NCBI RefSeq assembly: GCF_014645315.1
Contig: NZ_BMLQ01000005.1
Span: forward strand, 186,001 to 250,000
Source: Citricoccus zhacaiensis
GTDB lineage: Bacteria; Actinomycetota; Actinomycetes; Actinomycetales; Micrococcaceae
Direction: 5' to 3'
DNA: 64,000 bases
Program-made: the position numbers and the translations under genes
The notes under the pieces: model-generated
Databases searched by the model: none
Seen by the model: the letters and a program-made list of their open reading frames with translations, nothing else
What the model was told of the DNA's origin: nothing
Shown here: piece after piece, positions 1 through 8,117 of the stretch
How the letters are laid out: each line of letters begins with the position of its first letter
Position numbering within the stretch: the stretch's first letter is position 1

Positions 1-835
1 TATCCCGGCGCCCATAGGCCACGGTGATGACCACGAGGGCGACCACCACGAGCACGAGGGAGAGGGCGACGGCCGCCTCCGGATCGGTCTCGCGCTCGAG
101 GTAGACCTGCAGCGGCAGGGTGCGCGTGGTGCCCTGCAGGGAGCCGGCGAAGGTGATCGTCGCCCCGAACTCGCCCAGGGCGCGGGCGAAGGTCAGCACC
201 AGTCCGGCGACGAGCCCGGGTACCAGGAGCGGCAGCGTCACGGTGAGGAACGTGCGCAGGGGGGAGGCCCCCAGGGACAGCGCGGTGCGCTCATGGGCCT
301 CACCGCGGGTCAGCAGGGCGCCTTCGAGCGCCACCACCAGGAACGGCAGGGACACGAAGACCTGGGCCATGACCACGGCAGCTGACGTGAACGCGATGTC
401 GATCCCGAGCAGTTGCAGATGCTCGCCGATCAGTCCGCGCCGCCCGAACGCCTCGGTCAGCGCGATCCCGCCGACCACGGGCGGGACCACCAGCGGCAGG
501 AGCACCAGGGACCGGGCGAAGCTGCGGCCCGGGAAGTCCAGCCGGGTGAGCACGAGGGCCAGCGGGGTGCCGATCACCAAGCAGATCGCGGTGGCCGTCA
601 GCGCGGTCCGCAGGGAGAGCCCGAGGGCGTCCAGGGCGGAGGGTGAGCTGAGCAGTCCGGGCAGCCGGGTGAGGTCCACGCCGGCCACCAGGGCGACGAA
701 CGGCACCAGGAGCACAGCCCCGCCCAGGATCCCGACGACGGCCAGCCCGGCCGGCGGGCGGACCCGCACCTCTCGGTTCCGTGCCTCTCGGCCCCGTGTC
801 AACCCTGCCGCGCGCCTCGGACGAGCCGTCGTCAC
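1..835 (-). CDS. modB: Molybdate ABC transporter permease ModB (3' end beyond the window)
   Basis: Membrane permease that would pair with ModA and an ATPase (ModC, presumably beyond the left edge) to import molybdate. 278 codons are present before the window ends. Translation shows several hydrophobic segments and the cytoplasmic loop typical of ABC permeases, with the EAA-type signature (EAHERTALSLGASPLRTF) followed by a segment reading TLPLLVPGLVAGLVLTFARALGEFGATITF, cited here in parts: TLPLLVPGLVAG and ARALGEFGATITF, the latter characteristic of ModB/CysT permeases. The GTG start at 835-833 overlaps the modA stop as GTGA, implying translational coupling. The first ~25 residues are Arg-rich. 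The gene is cut only by the window edge; nothing suggests it is broken. Confidence 0.88.
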   Translation of the reverse strand, partial: MTTARPRRAAGLTRGREARNREVRVRPPAGLAVVGILGGAVLLVPFVALVAGVDLTRLPGLLSSPSALDALGLSLRTALTATAICLVIGTPLALVLTRLDFPGRSFARSLVLLPLVVPPVVGGIALTEAFGRRGLIGEHLQLLGIDIAFTSAAVVMAQVFVSLPFLVVALEGALLTRGEAHERTALSLGASPLRTFLTVTLPLLVPGLVAGLVLTFARALGEFGATITFAGSLQGTTRTLPLQVYLERETDPEAAVALSLVLVVVALVVITVAYGRRD

Positions 836-1650
836 GGAGCGCCGAACCCGTCGGCCTCGAGCACCGACTGGCCCTCCTCGGAGAGCACATAGTCGACGAA
901 GCGCTGGGCCAGTTCAGGGTGCTCCGAGCCGTTCTCCGCGGCAGCGGCCAGCACGGTGATGGGGTAGGTGTTGACGGCGGAGTCGGCGTTCTCGAGCTCG
1001 ATGGCGTTGACTGACTCACCGGCTCCCAGGGCGTCCGTGACGTAGACCAGGCCGGCGTCGGCCTCGCCGGAGGTGACCTTGCCGAGCACGTCGGTGACGC
1101 TGGCCTCCTCGCTGACCGGGGAGAGCTCCACGCCGGCGTCCTCTGCCAAGGCGAGGGCGGCGCGGCCACACGGGACCTGGGGGGCGCAGACCACGAGCTT
1201 CACGCCCTCGGCCGTCGCGTCCTCGAGGGAGGTGATGCCGGGGGTATTGGCCGGGGTGTCGGCGGGGATATCAGCGGGGGTGACGAGCGTCAGGACGTTG
1301 GTGGCGAACGGTTCCGGCTCCCCGGAGTTCTCCCCGGCCGCCACCACCGTGTGCATGTTCGGCTCGTCGGCCGAGGCGAAGACGTCCGCGGGGGCGCCGG
1401 CCAGGATCTGCTCCGCGAGGGAGGACGAGCCGGCGATGTTGTACTCGACCTCGACTCCCGGGTTCTCCTGCTCGAAGCCGTCCGCCAGCTCCTCGAAGGA
1501 GTCGCCCAGGGACGCTGCCGCGAAGACGGTGAGGGTGGTGCCGGATTCCGCGGAGCCACTTGAGGGCGCGCTGCAGCCGGCCAGGACCACACCGGATCCC
1601 ACGATGAGACCGAGGGCGACACCCAGATGGTGTCCGGTACGGCCCCGCAT
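832..1650 (-). CDS. modA: Molybdate-binding lipoprotein ModA
   Basis: Periplasmic-type solute-binding protein (272 aa) that captures molybdate or tungstate for ModB. The ATG at 1650 is chosen because it directly precedes an Arg-containing signal peptide with lipobox LAGC (Cys about residue 24) and overlaps the upstream stop as ATGA; a longer frame upstream is only a shadow of the preceding gene. Family motifs are the early TVFAAASL strand, the anion-site AGSSSLAEQI stretch, APADVFASAD, and a C-terminal YPITVLA segment. It lies second in a three-gene minus-strand operon: HTH-Mop protein, modA, modB. Between the binding lobes a short Pro/Ala/Asp repeat (ADIPADTPANTPG) is unusual but should be a surface loop. 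Function is assigned from family and context. Confidence 0.93.
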   Translation of the reverse strand: MRGRTGHHLGVALGLIVGSGVVLAGCSAPSSGSAESGTTLTVFAAASLGDSFEELADGFEQENPGVEVEYNIAGSSSLAEQILAGAPADVFASADEPNMHTVVAAGENSGEPEPFATNVLTLVTPADIPADTPANTPGITSLEDATAEGVKLVVCAPQVPCGRAALALAEDAGVELSPVSEEASVTDVLGKVTSGEADAGLVYVTDALGAGESVNAIELENADSAVNTYPITVLAAAAENGSEHPELAQRFVDYVLSEEGQSVLEADGFGAP

Positions 1651-2090
1651 CAGCCGTCCGCCCGTCCTGTGCGTTCCGTGCGTTCCGTGCGTTCCATTTT
1701 TTCCACGATGACGGTGGTCGCCTTCACGACGGCCACGGCGGGCATCCCGGGCTCGAGACCGAGTTCCCGGGCTGCCTCCGCGCTCATGAGGGAGACCACC
1801 CGGAAAGGGCCGCACTGCAGCTCCACCTGGGCCATGACGGTGTCCATGACCACGTCCGTCACCAGCCCGTGGAAGCGGTTCCGTGCTGAGGAGGGGACGC
1901 CGTCGTCATCGGAGTCGTTGAGGGTGCTGTTGCCGTCCTTGACCAAGTGGGCCACCTCGACACCGTCGACGGCGGCCCGGCCGGTCCCGTCCGTGTGGGC
2001 GCTGAGCCGGCCCGAGGCGACCCATCGGCGAACGGAGTCGTCACTCACGCCCAGGAAGCGGGCTGCCTCAGAGATCCGCAGAAGCGTCAT
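1650..2090 (-). CDS. HTH-Mop (TOBE) molybdate-responsive regulator or molybdopterin-binding protein
   Basis: 146-aa protein with two parts. An excisionase/MerR-like helix-turn-helix covers residues ~1-30 (LLRISEAARFLGVSDDSVRRWV). A molybdate-binding Mop/TOBE domain covers residues ~62-130 (ARNRFHGLVTDVV, then MAQVELQCGPFRVVSLMSAEAARELGL, cited in parts). This arrangement is common in actinobacterial mod operons and resembles ModE in miniature, so it probably senses molybdate and controls the operon. The ATG at 2090 is preferred over the GTG at 2099 because a TAGGGT -10 hexamer ends exactly 7 nt before it, suggesting a leaderless mRNA. The C-terminal tail is a short ERT repeat encoded by 9-bp direct repeats. 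Its stop overlaps modA as ATGA. Whether it represses or activates cannot be read from the sequence. Confidence 0.82.
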   Translation of the reverse strand: MTLLRISEAARFLGVSDDSVRRWVASGRLSAHTDGTGRAAVDGVEVAHLVKDGNSTLNDSDDDGVPSSARNRFHGLVTDVVMDTVMAQVELQCGPFRVVSLMSAEAARELGLEPGMPAVAVVKATTVIVEKMERTERTERTGRADG

Positions 2091-2097
2091 ACAGGAC

Positions 2098-2126
2098 ACC
2101 CTAGGCGACGCAACTGCGGATCAAAA
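2098..2126 (-). promoter_or_regulatory. Candidate promoter of the mod operon (leaderless)
   Basis: On the minus strand TTTTGA (2126-2121) is followed after 17 bp by TAGGGT (2103-2098), then 7 nt and the ATG at 2090. The spacing fits a sigma-70-type promoter whose transcript begins at or next to the start codon. No Shine-Dalgarno sequence precedes that ATG. Confidence 0.5.
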
Positions 2127-2150
2127 CCCCCAATTCGATCCGCACTTGCG
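2109..2150. promoter_or_regulatory. 14-bp inverted repeat over the mod promoter; operator or terminator
   Basis: Arms CGCAACTGCGGATC (2109-2122) and GATCCGCACTTGCG (2137-2150) match at 13 of 14 positions around a 14-bp spacer. The left arm overlaps the spacer and -35 edge of the candidate mod promoter, so it could be the operator of the HTH-Mop protein. It could also be a hairpin terminator for the aminotransferase gene ending at 2208, although no U-tract follows. Both roles are possible. Confidence 0.5.
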
Positions 2151-2207
2151 CGGGCCGCCGTCCGCCAGGGGGAGGGCCGACGGGCAGGGGTGAGCTGGGA
2201 GGGGAGG

Positions 2208-3431
2208 CTAGCGGGCGAGGAGCTGCTGGATCCGGTCGATGCCCTCGGCGAGGTCGTCGTCGCCCAGGGCGTAGGACAGGCGCAGGAAGCCCGAGGGGCC
2301 GAAGGCCTCGCCGGGCACGACGGCGACCTCGGCCTCGTCCAGGATGTAGCCGGCCAGCTCCGCTGATGTCTGGTGCTGGTGTCCATCGCCCAGCGCGCCG
2401 CGGACGTCCACGTACGCGTAGAAGGCGCCGGCCGGCGTCGGGCAGGAGAATCCGGGCACCGCGTTGAGACCCTCGACGATGGCCTTGCGGCGGCGGTTGA
2501 AGGCCGTCTTCATCTCCTCGACGGCGTCCAGCGGGCCGGCGACGGCGGCGAGGGCTGCGCGCTGGGAGACGTTCGCGACGTTCGAGGTGGCATGCGACTG
2601 CAGGTTGGTGGCCGCCTTGATGATGTCCACCGGGCCGGCCATCCATCCCACGCGCCAGCCGGTCATGGCGTAGGTCTTGGCCACGCCGTTGAGGATGATG
2701 ACCTGCTCGGACATCTCCGGCACGGCGGCGGCGATCGAGGTGAAGGGGACGTTGTCATAGGTGAGGTGTTCGTAGATCTCGTCGGTGACCACCCAGAGGC
2801 CGCGGGATACGGCCCACTGCCCGATCGCGGCCGTCTCCTCCGGGTCGTACACGGCACCGGTGGGGTTGGACGGGGAGTTGAACAACAGCACCTTGGTCCG
2901 TTCGGTGACCGCGGCCTCGAGCTGGTCCACCGTGACCTTGTAGCCGGTCTCCGGGCCGGCGAACACCTCGACCGGCACGCCGCCGGCCAGGCGGATGGAC
3001 TCGGGGTAGGTGGTCCAGAACGGGGTGGGGACGATGACCTCGTCGCCCGGATCCAGCAGGGTCGCGAAGGTGTTGTAGACGGCCTGCTTGCCGCCGTTGG
3101 TCACCAGGACCTGCTGGGGCTCGATCTCGAATCCAGAGTCACGCAGCGTCTTCTCCGCGATGGCCTGCTTCAGCTCGGGCAGGCCGCCGGCGGGGGAGTA
3201 GCGGTGGTTCTTGGGATCCTGGGCGGCGTTCACGGCAGCCTCGACGATGTACCCCGGGGTGGGGAAGTCAGGTTCACCGGCGCCGAAGCCGATCACCGGT
3301 CGCCCGGCGGCCTTGAGAGCCTTGGCCTTGGCGTCGACGGCGAGGGTGGCGGATTCGGCGATCGAGCCGATGCGCTCGGAGACGCGGCTGCGGGGCGGGG
3401 TGGGCTGCGAGGTGGACAGCGAGCTAGACAT
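2208..3431 (-). CDS. aspC: PLP-dependent aminotransferase, aspartate aminotransferase type (class I fold)
   Basis: 407-aa fold-type I aminotransferase that would transfer the amino group of aspartate (or a related amino acid) to 2-oxoglutarate in the cytoplasm. Visible landmarks are [11 protein letters not shown] (50-60) at the substrate pocket, SNPTG (188-192), the cofactor-contacting TDEIY (216-220), and the Schiff-base lysine in [14 protein letters not shown] at K252. Length and motif order fit the subgroup I-gamma AspATs found just upstream of tRNA-Trp/secE/nusG in many Micrococcaceae. The ATG at 3431 follows GGAAGGACCCC, a good ribosome site. A TAGGCT hexamer at 3479-3474 would place the transcription start ~35 nt upstream. 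Exact amino-acid specificity is not resolved by sequence. Confidence 0.9.
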   Translation of the reverse strand: MSSSLSTSQPTPPRSRVSERIGSIAESATLAVDAKAKALKAAGRPVIGFGAGEPDFPTPGYIVEAAVNAAQDPKNHRYSPAGGLPELKQAIAEKTLRDSGFEIEPQQVLVTNGGKQAVYNTFATLLDPGDEVIVPTPFWTTYPESIRLAGGVPVEVFAGPETGYKVTVDQLEAAVTERTKVLLFNSPSNPTGAVYDPEETAAIGQWAVSRGLWVVTDEIYEHLTYDNVPFTSIAAAVPEMSEQVIILNGVAKTYAMTGWRVGWMAGPVDIIKAATNLQSHATSNVANVSQRAALAAVAGPLDAVEEMKTAFNRRRKAIVEGLNAVPGFSCPTPAGAFYAYVDVRGALGDGHQHQTSAELAGYILDEAEVAVVPGEAFGPSGFLRLSYALGDDDLAEGIDRIQQLLAR

Positions 3432-3473
3432 GGGGTCCTTCCGGCGGGCGGTTTCCGGGGGTCGTCGCGATCC

Positions 3474-3479
3474 AGCCTA
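3474..3479 (-). promoter_or_regulatory. Candidate -10 box of the aminotransferase gene
   Basis: TAGGCT on the minus strand lies about 42 bp upstream of the ATG; the same hexamer recurs before other genes here. No clear -35 is visible. The adjacent 3500-3536 stretch holds imperfect repeats of TGTGTGCCGGT. Confidence 0.3.
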
Positions 3480-3560
3480 GTGGTACGCGGCACAGCTGTG
3501 GCTGTGTGTGCCGGTATGTGCCCGTGTGTGCCGGTCTGAGCACCCTGGAGAAGTGGCCGG

Positions 3561-3590
3561 TTCGACTCACTGCCCCCGATGGCGTAAAGT
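3561..3590 (+). promoter_or_regulatory. Candidate promoter for tRNA-Trp and secE-nusG
   Basis: TTCGAC (3561-3566) and TAAAGT (3585-3590) are separated by 18 bp, which would start transcription ~55 nt before the tRNA. It is the best sigma-70-like pair between the aminotransferase and the tRNA. Confidence 0.4.
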
Positions 3591-3652
3591 TGATCCCCGG
3601 TGTTGAAAAGCACCAGGCTGAGCCGTGCCGTGGGAAATCACGTCCGGCCCCT

Positions 3653-3725
3653 AGGGTAGTGGCGCAATTGGTAGCGCAGCGGTCTCCAAAACCGCAGGTT
3701 GCAGGTTCGAGTCCTGTCTACCCTG
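3653..3725 (+). tRNA. trpT: tRNA-Trp (anticodon CCA)
   Basis: A complete 73-nt cloverleaf: acceptor arms AGGGTAG (3653-3659) and CTACCCT (3718-3724) pair fully, the D-arm contains AATTGGTAGCGCA, the anticodon arm GCGGT-CTCCAAA-ACCGC presents CCA, and the T-arm reads GCAGG-TTCGAGT-CCTGT. G3725 is the discriminator and 3'-CCA is not encoded. The position just before secE-nusG is the usual one in actinobacteria. Confidence 0.97.
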
Positions 3726-3800
3726 CGCAGGGTGGTCTTTCGGTGATCCGAGAAGCCCCCGGCAGGACAGTTTCAGTGTCGACCTAGCAAGTGAGGCCAC

Positions 3801-4061
3801 GTGACCGAGGCAGTTGCGAACAGCACCGGGAACCAGAACCCCGGCACGCCGCGGAAGCGAGGTCTCTTCGGCAGAATCGCCCTGTTCCTGCGGCAGGTGG
3901 TGGACGAGCTCAAGAAGGTCGTCACCCCCACCCGTGAGGAGCTGGTGAAGCTCACGGGCGTCGTGCTCGCCTTCGTGATCTTCATGATCTTGCTGGTGAC
4001 CTTGTTGGACTTCTTGTTCGGCATGGGCGCCTCCTTCGTCTTCGGCGACGGCAGCGCCTGA
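3801..4061 (+). CDS. secE: Preprotein translocase subunit SecE
   Basis: 86-aa single-span membrane protein that clamps the two halves of SecY in the SecYEG channel. The cytoplasmic amphipathic helix (ALFLRQVVDELKKVVTPTREEL) carries the conserved pattern before the one transmembrane helix (VVLAFVIFMILLVTLLDFLF, residues ~54-73). The N-terminus is short and Asn/Thr/Pro-rich. GTG start at 3801 with a weak GTGAGG ribosome site just upstream. It follows tRNA-Trp by 75 bp and precedes nusG by 66 bp, the standard order, so the three are probably cotranscribed. Confidence 0.95.
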   Translation: MTEAVANSTGNQNPGTPRKRGLFGRIALFLRQVVDELKKVVTPTREELVKLTGVVLAFVIFMILLVTLLDFLFGMGASFVFGDGSA

Positions 4062-4127
4062 CGCTTCCCGCCGGTGGACGCATGCCCTGCCGGAAGTACG
4101 TTGAACGCGTGAAGAAAGCAGGAACCA

Positions 4128-5204
4128 GTGTCCGAGCAGGAACTCGAACCGCAGGCCGACGCCCTCGCTGAGGCTGACGCTCTCGAAGAGGAGCAGTCCC
4201 AGCCGTCTCAGGACCCCAAGACTGCTGAGGACGCCGCCGTCGCCGGTGAGCCCGTCGTACCGGCTGAGCCGGCCGATTCCGAGGAGCCGGAGGCTGACGT
4301 CGACCCGCAGGTCGCCGTGGACCCGGCGATCGAGGCCGACGGCATCGACGAGAGCTACGACGAGGCCGCCGAGCCGGAGGTCGATCCCCAGGCTGAGACC
4401 CGTGAGGTCACCCCTGAGGCATCCGCCGAGGACCAGGGCCAGATGACCCTGCAGGAGGAAGACCTGGCCCAGAGCGGCGCTGAGTCCGCCGATCGGCCCG
4501 ACGCCGACCTGGCGGGCGAGGATTCCCTGGACGTGGAGCCGGTCGAGGCCGAGCCGGCCGCCGAGGCCGAGCCGGAGGTCGACCCCTCCGAGGAGCTCCG
4601 CACCCGCCTGCGTCGCCAGCCCGGAGACTGGTACGTCATCCACACCTACGCGGGCTACGAGAAGCGCGTGAAGACCAACCTGGAGACGCGAGTCCAGACC
4701 CAGGAGATGGAGGACTACGTCTATGAGATCGAAGTCCCCATGGAAGAGGTCGTGGAGATCCGCAACACCACGCGCAAGCTCGTCAACCGGGTGCGCATCC
4801 CCGGTTACGTGCTCGTCCGCATGGACCTGACGGACGCCTCCTGGGGCGTGGTCCGCCACACCCCGGGCGTCACCGGATTCGTGGGCAACGCCCATGACCC
4901 GTTCCCGCTCTCCCTCGACGAGATCCACTCCATGCTGGCCCCCTCGGTCATGCAGGAGGCCACCAAGGCCGCCCAGGCCGAGGGCCGGCCCGCCCCGGCG
5001 GGTTCCGAGACGTCCGCCCCGGCCATCGAGGTCGACTTCGAGGTCGGCGAGTCCGTCACCGTCAACGACGGCCCGTTCGAGACGTTGCCGGCCACGATCT
5101 CCGAGGTCAAGGTCGAGTCCCAGCAGCTCGTGGTCCTCGTGACCATCTTCGAGCGCGAGACTCCGGTCACCCTGTCCTTCAACCAGGTCACGAAGATCCG
5201 GTAG
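4128..5204 (+). CDS. nusG: Transcription termination/antitermination factor NusG with acidic N-terminal extension
   Basis: 358-aa NusG, which binds the RNA polymerase clamp and can link it to Rho or the leading ribosome. Residues 1-155 form an Asp/Glu/Ala/Pro-rich, probably disordered tail. The NGN domain begins near residue 166 ([17 protein letters not shown]) and includes the IPGYVLVRM strand. The C-terminal KOW domain starts near 305 ([12 protein letters not shown]) and ends with the SFNQVTKI strand. Bacterial NusG is usually ~180 aa; actinobacterial homologs commonly carry such a tail, though this one is long. GTG start at 4128 preceded by AAAGCAGGA. It lies in secE-nusG-rplK-rplA order. 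Confidence 0.96.
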   Translation: MSEQELEPQADALAEADALEEEQSQPSQDPKTAEDAAVAGEPVVPAEPADSEEPEADVDPQVAVDPAIEADGIDESYDEAAEPEVDPQAETREVTPEASAEDQGQMTLQEEDLAQSGAESADRPDADLAGEDSLDVEPVEAEPAAEAEPEVDPSEELRTRLRRQPGDWYVIHTYAGYEKRVKTNLETRVQTQEMEDYVYEIEVPMEEVVEIRNTTRKLVNRVRIPGYVLVRMDLTDASWGVVRHTPGVTGFVGNAHDPFPLSLDEIHSMLAPSVMQEATKAAQAEGRPAPAGSETSAPAIEVDFEVGESVTVNDGPFETLPATISEVKVESQQLVVLVTIFERETPVTLSFNQVTKIR

Positions 5205-5356
5205 TAGGCACCCCCAGACTTCGCCCCCTCCGGTTGCTTCGGCTGCTTTGGCCGGACGGTGGCGGACCGGTCACCGCGCCACGGTGGCCACCAGCTCCGG
5301 AACACGCTCCTGTGCTCCGGGGAACACGCAAGAAGTTACAGAAGAAGGACCCGATT

Positions 5357-5788
5357 ATGGCCCCCAAGAAGAAGGTCGCAGGCCTGATCAAGCTGCAGAT
5401 CCAGGCAGGAGCCGCCAACCCGGCCCCTCCGATCGGCCCTGCGCTCGGTCAGCACGGCGTGAACATCATGGAGTTCTGCAAGGCGTACAACGCTGCGACG
5501 GAATCCCAGCGTGGCAACGTCGTCCCCGTCGAGATCACCGTGTACGAAGACCGTTCGTTCACCTTCGTCACCAAGACCCCGCCGGCCGCTGAGCTCATCA
5601 AGAAGGCTGCCAAGGTCGCCAAGGGCTCCTCCACCCCGCACACGGACAAGGTCGGCAAGCTGACCCAGGCCCAGTGCGAGGAGATCGCCCAGACCAAGAT
5701 GGAAGACCTCAACGCCAACGATGTCCAGGCTGCGGCCAAGATCATCGCCGGCACCGCCCGCTCCATGGGCATCACCGTCGAAGGCTGA
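5357..5788 (+). CDS. rplK: 50S ribosomal protein L11
   Basis: 143-aa protein of the GTPase-associated centre; it binds 23S rRNA helices 43/44 and is needed for RelA activation. Diagnostic segments are [20 protein letters not shown] in the N-domain and the C-terminal rRNA-binding stretch [12 protein letters not shown]. The start MAPKKKVAG at 5357 follows AGAAGGACCCG; a longer in-frame reading upstream has no family similarity. A 152-bp gap separates it from nusG, and rplA follows after 96 bp. Confidence 0.97.
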
Positions 5789-5884
5789 CGGAAACAGCAC
5801 TTTCAGTACCCAGCAACACAGCTCATTCCAGTGGCAGGGTCGCGCGCGACCCGCAGACCACGACTGCATAAGGAGAACAAGCAG

Positions 5885-6601
5885 ATGGCACAGCGCAGCA
5901 AAGCATACAAGGCGGCTCAGGAGAAGATCGGCGAGGACATCTACGGTCCCGTCGAGGCCATCGCCCTGGCCAAGGACACCAACCCGTCCAAGTCGGACGC
6001 CACCGTGGAGGTCGCCTTCCGCCTGAGCGTCGATCCCCGCAAGGCCGATCAGATGGTGCGCGGCACCGTCAACCTGCCGCACGGCACCGGCAAGACCGCC
6101 CGCGTGGTCGTCTTCGCCACCGGTGACAAGGCCGCAGCGGCCGAGGCCGCCGGCGCCGACTTCGTGGGCTCGGACGACCTGATCGCCAAGATCCAGGGCG
6201 GCTGGACCGACTTCGACGCCGCCGTGGCCTCCCCGGACATGATGGGCAAGGTCGGCCGTCTCGGCAAGGTCCTCGGCCCGCGCAACCTGATGCCGAACCC
6301 GAAGACCGGCACGGTGACCCCGGACGTGGCCAAGGCCGTGACCGACATCAAGGGCGGCAAGATCGACTTCCGCGTCGACAAGCACTCGAACCTGCACTTC
6401 ATCATCGGCAAGACCAGCTTCGATGCTGACAAGCTGACCGAGAACTACGCCGCCGCCCTGGAGGAGGTGCTGCGCCTGAAGCCGTCCGCGTCCAAGGGCC
6501 GGTACATCTCCAAGGCCACCATCTCGACGACCTTCGGCCCCGGCATCCGGGTGGACCCGAACGTGGTCAAGATCGAGACTGAGGCGTCCGCTCAGGCCTG
6601 A
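5885..6601 (+). CDS. rplA: 50S ribosomal protein L1
   Basis: 238-aa protein of the L1 stalk, which moves with E-site tRNA during translocation. The start MAQRSKAYK at 5885 is preferred because AAGGAGAACAAGCAG precedes it and L1 family members begin here. Conserved parts include [14 protein letters not shown], the [19 protein letters not shown] loop and the C-terminal [16 protein letters not shown]. In many bacteria L1 also represses its own operon by binding leader mRNA, but no obvious mimic was identified here. A strong hairpin follows, so rplK-rplA end a transcription unit, unlike genomes with contiguous rplKAJL. Confidence 0.97.
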   Translation: MAQRSKAYKAAQEKIGEDIYGPVEAIALAKDTNPSKSDATVEVAFRLSVDPRKADQMVRGTVNLPHGTGKTARVVVFATGDKAAAAEAAGADFVGSDDLIAKIQGGWTDFDAAVASPDMMGKVGRLGKVLGPRNLMPNPKTGTVTPDVAKAVTDIKGGKIDFRVDKHSNLHFIIGKTSFDADKLTENYAAALEEVLRLKPSASKGRYISKATISTTFGPGIRVDPNVVKIETEASAQA

Positions 6602-6637
6602 TCAACGGCTTCATCAGCAGCGTTTCACCAGCTTCAT

Positions 6638-6682
6638 CATCAGGGCCGGAACCAGCGAGAGATCGCGGTTCCGGCCCTGATG
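6638..6682 (+). terminator. Terminator after rplA
   Basis: A perfect 16-bp stem (6638-6653 with 6667-6682; arms CATCAGGGCCGGAACC and GGTTCCGGCCCTGATG) with a 13-nt loop lies 36 bp after the rplA stop. The U-tract is weak (CGTTAAAG), as is common for actinobacterial terminators. Confidence 0.75.
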
Positions 6683-6719
6683 CGTTAAAGCACCCGGTCA
6701 CACAGCCCGGTGCGGCATC

Positions 6720-7937
6720 ATGAACACCATGAGGATCAAATGGCTGGACCTTCCCGACGCCCTGGACCAGACGCGGTTGCCGATGCCGCCCACCACGGCG
6801 GACTTCCTGCAGGTGACACAACTCGCCAACCTGGTGACGTCCCTGTTCTGGGGCAACAACGACTTCTACGTCTCCCCGGAGAACCAGTTGGCCGGGGCCA
6901 CCTCCCGGGATGACGTGCGCACCTCCTACGCCGTCGCCCGCGAGCCCCTGGCCGGGGACCGCCCGGACCGCATCATCGGGTATGCCGCCCTGAGCCTGCC
7001 CTGGGAGCCGGGCGCCTCGGCGGATGCCCAGCCGACCCCCCAGCCCACCACAGCCGAGGTCAACGTGGCCGTGCACCCCGACTTCCGGCGTCGGGGGGTG
7101 GGGTCTGCCCTGCTGCGCGAGGCCGAGGCCGAAGCGGTGCGGCGCGGACGCACCGTCCTGCAGTCCTGGACGGACAATGCCCTGGTGGACCCGGCCGCCG
7201 TCGGATCCGGTCCGGTGTTCGTCTCCGGCACCTCGTTGGAGACCGGGCTGACCCCGGTGGTCCGGACACCGTCGGAATCGGTGCCCGACGCCGGCCGGGA
7301 CCGGGTCCGCTGGCAGGCGCCGGATGCGGCGTTCGCCGCCGCCCACGGCTACGAGCTGGCCCAAATGGAGTGGACGTCCGTGCTGGATCTGCGGGAGGCA
7401 GCCGGTGCCGCCCTGGTGGCCGAATCCGGCTCCGGCGCCGCCGAGGAGCACGGCTATGACCTGGTCGGCTGGGAGGGGGCCTGTTCGGAGGAGGATGCCG
7501 GTGCGATGGCCGGGCTGCTCGGCCGGATGGCGGCCGAGGCGCCCGCCGGTGCCCTGGAGCGGGTGGCCGAGCACTGGGATGTGCCCCGGCTGCGAGCCGA
7601 GGAGCGGGCGCGCCGCGAGATGGGACTGACCAACATCACGACGGCGGCACGCGACCGGTCGAGCGGTCAGCTCGTCGGGCACTCGGACATCGAGACCTTC
7701 GCCGACCTGCCCCAGGCGGCCTACCAGGGCAACACCCTGGTCCTCCCGGAGCACCGGGGCCGGGGACTCGCTGTGCTCCTGAAGGCCGTCAACGTCTCGC
7801 AGCTGCTGCGGTTGAGGCCTGAGACCGAACGCCTCTACACCTGGAACGCCGCCGAGAACGGCGCAATCCTACGCGCCAACCAGGAGCTGGGCTTCGTGCC
7901 GGTGGCCACGCACCCCGCCTGGCAGAAGAAGGCCTGA
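6720..7937 (+). CDS. Tandem GNAT-family N-acetyltransferase
   Basis: 405-aa protein with two GNAT-like halves, likely transferring an acetyl group from acetyl-CoA to a small amine. The N-terminal half holds a clear acetyl-CoA motif A, VNVAVHPDFRRRGVGSALL (residues ~117-135). The C-terminal half has a weaker copy, NTLVLPEHRGRGLAVLLKAV (~339-358). Double-GNAT architecture of this size is shared with mycothiol synthase MshD and several actinobacterial enzymes of unknown substrate; the sequence alone does not pick one. ATG at 6720 or at 6729 (MRIKWLD) could be the start; neither has a strong ribosome site. It stands alone between the rplA terminator and the catabolic cluster. Confidence 0.75.
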   Translation: MNTMRIKWLDLPDALDQTRLPMPPTTADFLQVTQLANLVTSLFWGNNDFYVSPENQLAGATSRDDVRTSYAVAREPLAGDRPDRIIGYAALSLPWEPGASADAQPTPQPTTAEVNVAVHPDFRRRGVGSALLREAEAEAVRRGRTVLQSWTDNALVDPAAVGSGPVFVSGTSLETGLTPVVRTPSESVPDAGRDRVRWQAPDAAFAAAHGYELAQMEWTSVLDLREAAGAALVAESGSGAAEEHGYDLVGWEGACSEEDAGAMAGLLGRMAAEAPAGALERVAEHWDVPRLRAEERARREMGLTNITTAARDRSSGQLVGHSDIETFADLPQAAYQGNTLVLPEHRGRGLAVLLKAVNVSQLLRLRPETERLYTWNAAENGAILRANQELGFVPVATHPAWQKKA

Positions 7938-7965
7938 GAGAGGCTCCCCACTCCAACTCCTGCGG

Positions 7966-8019
7966 TTCCTATTCAATGGGAATCAACCTCCCGGCTGCGG
8001 TGGAGGTGGGCGACGATGG
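7966..8019 (+). promoter_or_regulatory. Candidate IclR-regulator box and core promoter, copy 1
   Basis: The 17-bp near-palindrome TTCCTATTCAATGGGAA (7966-7982) is followed, 47 bp from its first base, by ACGATGG (8013-8019). The same box with two substitutions (TTGCCATTCAATGGGAA) and the same heptamer at the same 47-bp offset stand before the YciI-MDR-flavoprotein-Gfo/Idh operon at 11754. Both also contain GCGGTGGAGG between. The IclR-type gene lies between the two sites, so it is the natural candidate ligand. If ACGATGG is part of the -10, the box centre falls near -50, a position used by activators. Confidence 0.6.
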
Positions 8020-8117
8020 ACCGTGAGCCGCGTCACGGGCGCGGCACCGTATCCAGTTTCGACGCAGCCCTGGGCAGAACGCAGACCAACGCAACTCAGG
8101 CAGAACAAGGCAGGCCC

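Noticed and set aside
832-1815. A 55-codon longer start for modA
   Set aside because: The extra residues (with THGTHGTH repeats) come from the overlapping regulator gene, while the shorter form begins with a lipoprotein signal and an ATGA overlap.
3651-4928. 425-codon minus-strand frame over tRNA-Trp, secE and nusG
   Set aside because: Overlaps a tRNA and two certain genes; composition is that of a shadow frame.
5234-5356. N-terminally longer L11 reading
   Set aside because: L11 starts at MAPKKKVAG in the family and AGAAGGA precedes that ATG.
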